Positions 6,644 to 10,978 of a DNA stretch of 10,978 nucleotides are shown one piece after another; position 1 is the stretch's first letter; every line of letters begins with the position of its first letter. The stretch is from Treponema sp. UBA2869. Lineage in GTDB: Bacteria; Spirochaetota; Spirochaetia; Treponematales; Treponemataceae. The stretch covers positions 4,457-15,434 of the forward strand of contig DEEV01000084.1 in assembly GCA_002350445.1 (NCBI GenBank), read 5' to 3'. Below the pieces are notes generated by a model. It worked only from the letters and a program-made list of their open reading frames with translations, ran no database searches and was not told the DNA's origin. Both the position numbers and the translations under genes were made by a program.

Positions 6644-7699
6644 TTATATTATCCTAAGCTGGTTTCTGCAAAGTAATCCGGGAAATCCTTTAAGCGGGAT
6701 TTTTCCGCCGTCTTTTGTAAGCAGTGTTCCTTCGAAAGTACCGTAAATCGAAGTTGAATCCGTTCTCATTGCAATAAGATTTAAGATTCTGTTATCTACA
6801 GACTGTGGTGTAAAAGTAAGATCTACCATACTTTCCGTATCCTGAATAATCCACCGGTCGTTCATACCAAACGGATGTGTAATATAAACCGGAGGAAGCG
6901 GTGTTATTTCTGAATTTACAACAAGAATATTTTCGTTATAGGTATCGCTGTCGGCAGCATCCATATTAGAAGACTTAAGCTGAAAAACAATATTCTGTTC
7001 ATTCAGTTTTCCAATACCACATACATTTACAGTTTTAGAATGCATCTTATAATAAGTGCGGTTCATTACCATAGATGCAAGACCTTCCGAATCATCCGTC
7101 TGACCGTTATTAAGTGCAATATGCCCCAAGATCTTCATTGTAGAAATCCAGGTTGCAGAAGCACGAGAAGAAGCAGGAGAAGGTGTTACAAAAAATGAAT
7201 CAGTATGAATTTCATCCTTTACGGAAGAATAAAAATACCCTTCTGCATCTGGACGCGCCCCATCGCCCTTTACTTTAAAACTTAAAGCATGATGTTTATG
7301 ACTGCGTCCCCAGGAAATTTTTATATAGCGTGATTTTCTATAACTGGCACAAATTCCACGTGTCGTTTCGGTTGGAACAAAACGTCGGCGAGGCGGCATA
7401 ATTGCATGATAGACACATTTTTTTGAAGTTTCTTTATTCCAGAAAATAATCTGAGCAAGACCAATTACCTTAAAATCAAAAAAATCTGCATAGCCGATAT
7501 ATTTATTAATGTTAAAAAGATACGAAAGCCGGCTTTTTATTCTTAAGTCTGAAAGAAAAGAAGGAAGCGGTACACCTGCGTATGGAGCCCTCATTCCGCG
7601 TATATCTATTTTTGGAGAAACTCCGTTGTAACAGCCAAAAGCTGCCTTACCGTTTTTTATGAGTTTTGCAGGAGCTTCTTTAAATTGACGGAAATACAT
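6644..7699 (-). CDS. DUF2804-type protein, 351 residues
   Basis: The function is unknown. I assign it to DUF2804 by recall of the family layout, not by a search: an N-terminal segment like the family's 'LxxxxGxxxxGxxxxP', a basic 'RRRF' stretch near 103-106, and the C-terminal block 'VDLTFTPQ...YGTFEGTLLTKDGGKIPLKGFPG', close to the family's ending 'GxFSGxxxxDDGxxIxVxGxxGF'. No signal peptide or clear membrane helix is seen, and the protein looks rich in beta strands. The ATG at 7699 is supported because the family match starts within the first ten residues, yet there is no Shine-Dalgarno. Instead a strong promoter places the predicted transcript start at the ATG itself. It follows psd by 39 nt and precedes the unknown 646-residue protein by 22 nt. 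DUF2804 proteins are sometimes guessed to bind lipids or act as hydrolases; I have no residue evidence for either. Confidence 0.75.
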   Translation of the reverse strand: MYFRQFKEAPAKLIKNGKAAFGCYNGVSPKIDIRGMRAPYAGVPLPSFLSDLRIKSRLSYLFNINKYIGYADFFDFKVIGLAQIIFWNKETSKKCVYHAIMPPRRRFVPTETTRGICASYRKSRYIKISWGRSHKHHALSFKVKGDGARPDAEGYFYSSVKDEIHTDSFFVTPSPASSRASATWISTMKILGHIALNNGQTDDSEGLASMVMNRTYYKMHSKTVNVCGIGKLNEQNIVFQLKSSNMDAADSDTYNENILVVNSEITPLPPVYITHPFGMNDRWIIQDTESMVDLTFTPQSVDNRILNLIAMRTDSTSIYGTFEGTLLTKDGGKIPLKGFPGLLCRNQLRII

Positions 7700-7705
7700 T
7701 CTTAT

Positions 7706-7734
7706 ATTATAAACTACGACTGCCTAAATGTTAA
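7706..7734 (-). promoter_or_regulatory. Strong predicted promoter giving a leaderless DUF2804-type mRNA
   Basis: On the - strand, TTAACA (7729-7734, a 5/6 match to TTGACA) is followed after exactly 17 nt by a perfect TATAAT (7706-7711). Counting about 7 nt downstream puts the transcription start at about 7699, which is the A of the ATG. It lies wholly in the 39-nt gap after psd, so the DUF2804-type and 646-residue genes can be expressed apart from the lipid operon. Confidence 0.7.
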
Positions 7735-7738
7735 GTGA

Positions 7739-8551
7739 TTACATCAGAGTAGCAATACATTCGCCCATTTTTACGGGAGTTTCTACGCCAGAAACTGAAT
7801 TATCAATAATATTCTGGTTTACGCAAATTTTATCTTTTTTAATCAGAAGAATTATTGTAGAACCGCCATATTCAAAATAGCCTTTTTCTTTACCGCGTTC
7901 AGCAAAACCTTCGCCTTCTAGGTTTACAATGCGTCCAACAAGCATTGCTCCAACTTCCATCTGAATGATTTTTCCAAAAGCTTCTGATTCAATCTGCGTA
8001 TATTCGCGGCAGTTTTCCACAAAAACAGGGCGATTTTCAAGGGCAATGGGACGAACAGTATGTAAAACGCCTTTTATAAAAACGTTGCTGCTTTTTTTAC
8101 CGGAATCTGCATAACTGTAACGGTGATAATTATCTACGCAAAGCCGAAATACAAGGCAAAGTCCGTCTTCGTATTCAGCAGCAAGCTGATCATTTTGCAA
8201 TAGCGAAGCCAATGTATACTGACTCTGTTTTACAGGAATTACAGTATATTTATTTATGTTCCAGACAGACAAAAGACCGTCGCAAGGGCAGCAAAGATGC
8301 TCCTTATTCATGTCAAATGGTCGTTTTCCGTCTTTTATCTGGCGACGAAAAAACTGATTAAAAGTCTTTACTCCTTCCAGAATGTAATCGTCAGTGTTTA
8401 TGTTATTTTTTTTAACAAAACCTTTAATTAAAAAAGCAGAAAGCCGTGAATCTAAAAATGCGCCGCAAACTTTTGAAACTCCTCGAGACGCAAGAAGTTT
8501 CAAGAAAAATCTGCCGGGAACTGTTCTGTAAAGAAAAGAAAGAGAATCCAT
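7739..8551 (-). CDS. psd: Phosphatidylserine decarboxylase
   Basis: The predicted membrane-associated protein has 270 residues and converts phosphatidylserine to phosphatidylethanolamine using a pyruvoyl group made by self-cleavage. The cleavage motif is GGST at 229-232 ('EYGGSTII'), so the chain would be cut before S231 into a large beta and a small alpha subunit. The other two expected triad residues are D91 ('CPCDG') and H143 ('NYHRY'). All three are present, so the enzyme should be active. The GGST form, unlike the E. coli LGST, resembles Psd proteins of clostridia and other anaerobes. The start codon overlaps the pssA stop by 1 nt (TAATG) with no separate ribosome-binding site, indicating translational coupling. 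It directly uses the product of the upstream gene. Confidence 0.95.
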   Translation of the reverse strand: MDSLSFLYRTVPGRFFLKLLASRGVSKVCGAFLDSRLSAFLIKGFVKKNNINTDDYILEGVKTFNQFFRRQIKDGKRPFDMNKEHLCCPCDGLLSVWNINKYTVIPVKQSQYTLASLLQNDQLAAEYEDGLCLVFRLCVDNYHRYSYADSGKKSSNVFIKGVLHTVRPIALENRPVFVENCREYTQIESEAFGKIIQMEVGAMLVGRIVNLEGEGFAERGKEKGYFEYGGSTIILLIKKDKICVNQNIIDNSVSGVETPVKMGECIATLM

Positions 8552-9258
8552 TACTGTTTTTTCATTACAATGAAGACAAAGGCAAGTGCAGCAGCCTCAA
8601 CCAGCCCTATTATAATCATTAATAAAACGCCCTTTGTAGATGGCTTCTTAAACTGAACATCAGAAATAAAAAGAACGCCTACGATTATAAGGAAAAGAAA
8701 ATACAAAAGCGTAAGATTTGCATTGCAGAAAATGTGAATTAAAAGGATAGTCGGAAAAATAAGAGCCGAGGTTGTAACCGGGAGTCCAAGATAAGTCTTG
8801 TTACAGCCACCTTCTTTTTGCTGTCTTTCATCTTCAAGAACATTAAAGAACGCAAGACGAATCATTGCGGCAAGTGCATAAAAAACAGCAATTACAGTAA
8901 GAACAACTTTTATTACAGCAGATTTTTCTGCAATCTGAAACAGCTTAAAATCAGGAAAGTTCAAAAATTCAATACTGCTTCTAAGCATTGCAATTCCGAT
9001 ACATGCCGGAAGAACACCAAAAGCAACAAGGTCGGAAAGGGAATCAATCTGAATACCGAATTTTTTCATCTGTTCGGTACGATTTTTCTTTGTGCGTGCA
9101 ACTTTTCCATCAAAAGCATCACAAAGACCGCAGAACATAAGAAAAAGCATACCAACAAAAGGATGTCCTATATCATTAAGGCATAAAATAATGCCGCAAG
9201 TTGCAGAAAGCATTGAAAGGTAAGTAAGAAAAACCGTGTAATCATAAAATCCAATCAT
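8551..9258 (-). CDS. pssA: CDP-diacylglycerol-serine O-phosphatidyltransferase
   Basis: The predicted multi-pass membrane protein has 235 residues. It joins L-serine to CDP-diacylglycerol to give phosphatidylserine and CMP. The CDP-alcohol phosphotransferase signature is complete: D47, D50, G51, A54, R55, then G68, D72 and D76 ('DAFDGKVAR ... GIQIDSLSD'). The spacer from R55 to G68 is 12 residues, against 8 in the textbook pattern. I recall similar longer spacers in clostridial homologues but cannot check this. Serine is chosen as the acceptor because psd overlaps immediately downstream; family members using other alcohols share the motif. The start (ATGA, 9255-9258) overlaps the stop of the flippase-like gene by 4 nt, with GAGG a few nt upstream. 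Hydrophobic segments span most of the chain, and the active site faces the cytoplasm in this family. Confidence 0.93.
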   Translation of the reverse strand: MIGFYDYTVFLTYLSMLSATCGIILCLNDIGHPFVGMLFLMFCGLCDAFDGKVARTKKNRTEQMKKFGIQIDSLSDLVAFGVLPACIGIAMLRSSIEFLNFPDFKLFQIAEKSAVIKVVLTVIAVFYALAAMIRLAFFNVLEDERQQKEGGCNKTYLGLPVTTSALIFPTILLIHIFCNANLTLLYFLFLIIVGVLFISDVQFKKPSTKGVLLMIIIGLVEAAALAFVFIVMKKQ

Positions 9259-10289
9259 TTTTGAACCTCAGCCTTTTTTGTTTTTAAAAAGATGTAACCT
9301 AATATTACCGTAAATAAACTTACAATGCTACATAAATAAAATGAAATTCCACGACTTATAAACTCAAGGTGATAAGCCGAAGAAGAATCCATTATCATCA
9401 TATAGCCAAAAAACATTATATACTCCGAAATGCCGATGGCACCCGGAATTGGAATAAAGTTTGAACCAAGTACAACATAAGTCTGAACCACAAAAATAAA
9501 AAGCCCGTCCGAAAGTTTTCCGCCCAAAGCATAGAACGCAAAAACCGTAACAAGAATCTGTGCAGCACGCTGAAAAAGATTTAGCAGGTAAAACTTAAAG
9601 AGAAAACGTTTTTTACCGGAAAGTCGGGAAACGCTGTCATTGTAATTTTCAATTGCAGAATCAATTCTGTTGTTGAACTTTGAAGCGGCTTTATTTAATC
9701 TGATTTTTTTAAGAAGGGCCACAATAAGGCTTCCTGTTTTGCGCAGAATCTTCTGATTTTTTAGGAGCATTATAAAAAACAAGGTAAGCAGGCTCATCAT
9801 AAAAATGCCGAATAAAATCATAAGTTTGCATGGAAGGTTAAATTTTGTAAAAACGCCAGGAAAAAATGCTATAGAAAAAACACCCAGAGTAACAATGGCA
9901 ACTGTATACATTGTTACGTTCATAATAAGGGAAGCCGTAACTGCAAACCCAGGGATTCCATCTTTATGCATAAAATAGGCACTGGCCGGCTGACCGCCCG
10001 AAGCAGAAGGTGTAATTGATGAAAAATACAAATCTGCCGCAGAATATAAAAAACCCTTGTGGTGCTTTACAGGATATCCAAGTGTGCGAAGAATAAGTAC
10101 AAGAGCTTCGCCTTCAAAGAGAATATAGGCAATCATACAAGCAAGGGCTGCAACAAGCCATACAGGTGACGCATTTGTTATGGTTTGCAAAATTACGTCT
10201 ACAGAAAGACCGCTTTTTGAAAACAGCATCTTCAGAGTAAGTATTGCAAGGATAACAGTGATAAATGCCCAGAAAATCTTCTTTTTCAT
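9255..10289 (-). CDS. Flippase-like membrane protein (LPG_synthase_TM / UPF0104 family, YbhN-like)
   Basis: The predicted inner-membrane protein has 344 residues and several hydrophobic segments (roughly 5-23, 42-61, 117-143, 153-176, 230-255, 260-285, 312-336). The family is recognised by the conserved loop 'ITPSASGGQPASAYFM' (92-107) and by 'PIPGAIGISE' (280-289). It corresponds to the membrane half of MprF, which flips lysyl-phosphatidylglycerol, but has no C-terminal aminoacyl-transfer (DUF2156) domain and so is not a lysyl-PG synthase. It is the first gene of an operon with pssA (4-nt overlap) and psd, which points to handling of phosphatidylserine, phosphatidylethanolamine or a precursor; that is inference. 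No Shine-Dalgarno precedes the ATG, and the predicted promoter would leave a leader of only about 4-5 nt. The start is the first ATG in a run encoding a typical charged N-terminus (MKKK) before TM1. Confidence 0.87.
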   Translation of the reverse strand: MKKKIFWAFITVILAILTLKMLFSKSGLSVDVILQTITNASPVWLVAALACMIAYILFEGEALVLILRTLGYPVKHHKGFLYSAADLYFSSITPSASGGQPASAYFMHKDGIPGFAVTASLIMNVTMYTVAIVTLGVFSIAFFPGVFTKFNLPCKLMILFGIFMMSLLTLFFIMLLKNQKILRKTGSLIVALLKKIRLNKAASKFNNRIDSAIENYNDSVSRLSGKKRFLFKFYLLNLFQRAAQILVTVFAFYALGGKLSDGLFIFVVQTYVVLGSNFIPIPGAIGISEYIMFFGYMMIMDSSSAYHLEFISRGISFYLCSIVSLFTVILGYIFLKTKKAEVQK

Positions 10290-10299
10290 CAGTTTTTAC

Positions 10300-10328
10300 A
10301 GTCTAACATATAAAAGGAATCTTGTCAT
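10300..10328 (-). promoter_or_regulatory. Predicted promoter of the flippase-pssA-psd operon, near-leaderless
   Basis: On the - strand, ATGACA (10323-10328, a 5/6 match to TTGACA) and TAGACT (10300-10305, a 4/6 match to TATAAT) are 17 nt apart. The expected transcript start is about 10293-10294, only 4-5 nt before the ATG at 10289, and no ribosome-binding site is present. The -10 is weak, so confidence is moderate. Confidence 0.45.
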
Positions 10329-10370
10329 TGAACAAGCATTAAAAAATCACTTATAGAAAAAAAGCGTATT

Positions 10371-10412
10371 AATGCAATTTCAATAAGATATTTTCCCTAA
10401 CTTAATTGCGTT
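10371..10412. promoter_or_regulatory. Possible operator: inverted repeat in the divergent promoter region
   Basis: AATGCAATT (10371-10379) and AATTGCGTT (10404-10412) match as an inverted pair at 8 of 9 positions with 24 nt between. The right half overlaps the proposed -35 of the cellobiose phosphorylase promoter, as a repressor site would. AT-rich DNA gives such pairs by chance, so this is tentative. Confidence 0.25.
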
Positions 10413-10434
10413 TTGCAGGTTCATATTGTATAAT
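10406..10434 (+). promoter_or_regulatory. Predicted promoter of cellobiose phosphorylase
   Basis: A perfect TATAAT (10429-10434) lies 17 nt after TTGCGT (10406-10411), a 3/6 match to TTGACA. The weak -35 suggests dependence on a regulator. The transcript would have a leader of about 30 nt carrying AGGAG (10462-10466), 6 nt before the ATG. Confidence 0.65.
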
Positions 10435-10472
10435 TTGAAAATCACATTTTGCACAAATTACAGGAGAAGCAA

Positions 10473-10978
10473 ATGAAATTCGGTCATTTTGACGACGCTA
10501 ACCGCGAGTATGTCATTGAGACACCCCGCACCCCTTATCCATGGATTAACTACCTTGGAACACAGGGATTCTTTTCTTTGATTTCTAATACAGCCGGAGG
10601 ATATTCTTTCTATAAAGATGCACGCCTCCGCCGCATTACACGCTACCGCTACAACAATGTTCCTATCGACATGGGCGGACGCTATTTTTACATCAATGAC
10701 AATGGAACAATCTGGAATCCGGGCTGGTCTCCAGTAAAAACTGAACTTGATGCTTATGAATGCCGCCACGGTATGGGCTACACAATCATTACTGGTAAAA
10801 AGAATGATTTGAAAGCACAGGTTACTTTCTTTGTTCCACAGGACTATGACGGCGAAGTTCAGCAGGTAGTTCTTACAAACGAAGGAAAATCTGACAAGAC
10901 ATTCAAATTCTGGTCATTCGCAGAATGGTGTCTTTGGGATGCTCAGGATGACTGCACAAACTTCCAGAGAAACTTCTC
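10473..10978 (+). CDS. Cellobiose phosphorylase, GH94 (3'-truncated by the window)
   Basis: 168 N-terminal residues of a protein that is about 810 residues long in this family are visible. The enzyme is cytoplasmic and cleaves cellobiose with phosphate to glucose 1-phosphate and glucose, saving one ATP compared with hydrolysis. The visible part is very close, as I recall it, to the Clostridium thermocellum enzyme: 'MKFGHFDDANREYVI' at the start, 'TPYPWINYLGT', 'FSLISNTAGGYSFYKDARL', 'RYRYNNVPIDMGGRYFYI' and 'GWSPVKTEL'. This is the N-terminal beta-sandwich domain; the catalytic (alpha/alpha)6 barrel and its Asp lie beyond the edge. There is no signal peptide, consistent with cytosolic action on imported cellobiose. 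A strong ribosome-binding site and its own promoter precede it. Such high similarity to a clostridial enzyme is compatible with horizontal transfer but is also normal for this conserved family. Confidence 0.96.
   Translation, partial: MKFGHFDDANREYVIETPRTPYPWINYLGTQGFFSLISNTAGGYSFYKDARLRRITRYRYNNVPIDMGGRYFYINDNGTIWNPGWSPVKTELDAYECRHGMGYTIITGKKNDLKAQVTFFVPQDYDGEVQQVVLTNEGKSDKTFKFWSFAEWCLWDAQDDCTNFQRNF

Noticed and set aside
9255..10289. Lysyl-phosphatidylglycerol synthase (MprF)
   Set aside because: Only the membrane domain is present; the aminoacyl-transfer domain is missing and the next gene starts at its stop, so it is called flippase-like.
10404..10420. LacI/CcpA-type operator in front of cellobiose phosphorylase
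   Set aside because: The segment has a TGCAAAACGC-like half on the - strand but no matching second half around a central CG.
10458..10769. - strand protein opposite cellobiose phosphorylase
   Set aside because: It lies fully antisense to a strongly conserved gene and has no upstream signals.

Overview
The window looks like chromosomal DNA from a host-associated or anaerobic spirochaete, most probably a Treponema of the rumen or gut type. This is inferred from AT-rich coding sequence, a start-to-finish match in style to treponemal proteins, an orphan receiver-domain regulator, a glycyl-radical activase typical of mixed-acid fermenters, and a clostridial-type cellobiose phosphorylase. No rRNA, tRNA, phage, insertion sequence or CRISPR array is visible. 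The genus is an inference, not something the sequence proves.

Left block (1-2752, + strand): the 3' part of a TRAP-type solute-binding protein (DctP family), a membrane diguanylate cyclase starting 2 nt after it, and a pyruvate formate-lyase activating enzyme 9 nt further on. The block ends in a 15-bp AT-rich hairpin at 2753-2794 that can work as a terminator in both directions. The tight pairing of a periplasmic binding protein with a transmembrane GGDEF protein, with no permease gene between or after them, is the most suggestive arrangement here: the binding protein may feed a c-di-GMP sensor.

Middle block (2867-6621): a G3E-family (CobW/COG0523) metal-chaperone GTPase with a long His/Asp/Glu-rich metal-binding insert lies on the - strand. 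Divergent from it is a stand-alone receiver domain with a good promoter. The receiver gene converges, with only 3 nt between stop codons, on a 646-residue soluble protein that I do not recognise.

Right block (6644-10289, - strand): in transcription order these are a flippase-like membrane protein (LPG_synthase_TM/UPF0104 family), CDP-diacylglycerol-serine phosphatidyltransferase and phosphatidylserine decarboxylase, joined by 4-nt and 1-nt overlaps. This is the complete CDP-DAG to PS to PE branch plus a possible lipid transporter. Next come a DUF2804-type protein with its own promoter and, 22 nt later, the 646-residue unknown. Two of the promoters on this strand would put the transcription start at or within a few nt of the ATG, and neither gene has a Shine-Dalgarno sequence, so both may make leaderless or near-leaderless mRNA.

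Right edge (10473-10978, + strand): the N-terminal 168 residues of cellobiose phosphorylase (GH94), divergent from the lipid operon and with its own promoter. This suggests that the organism takes up cellodextrins and cleaves them phosphorolytically.

I find no proven new system. The best leads are the binding-protein/diguanylate cyclase pair, the flippase-PssA-Psd operon, the unknown 646-residue protein and the leaderless promoter architecture.
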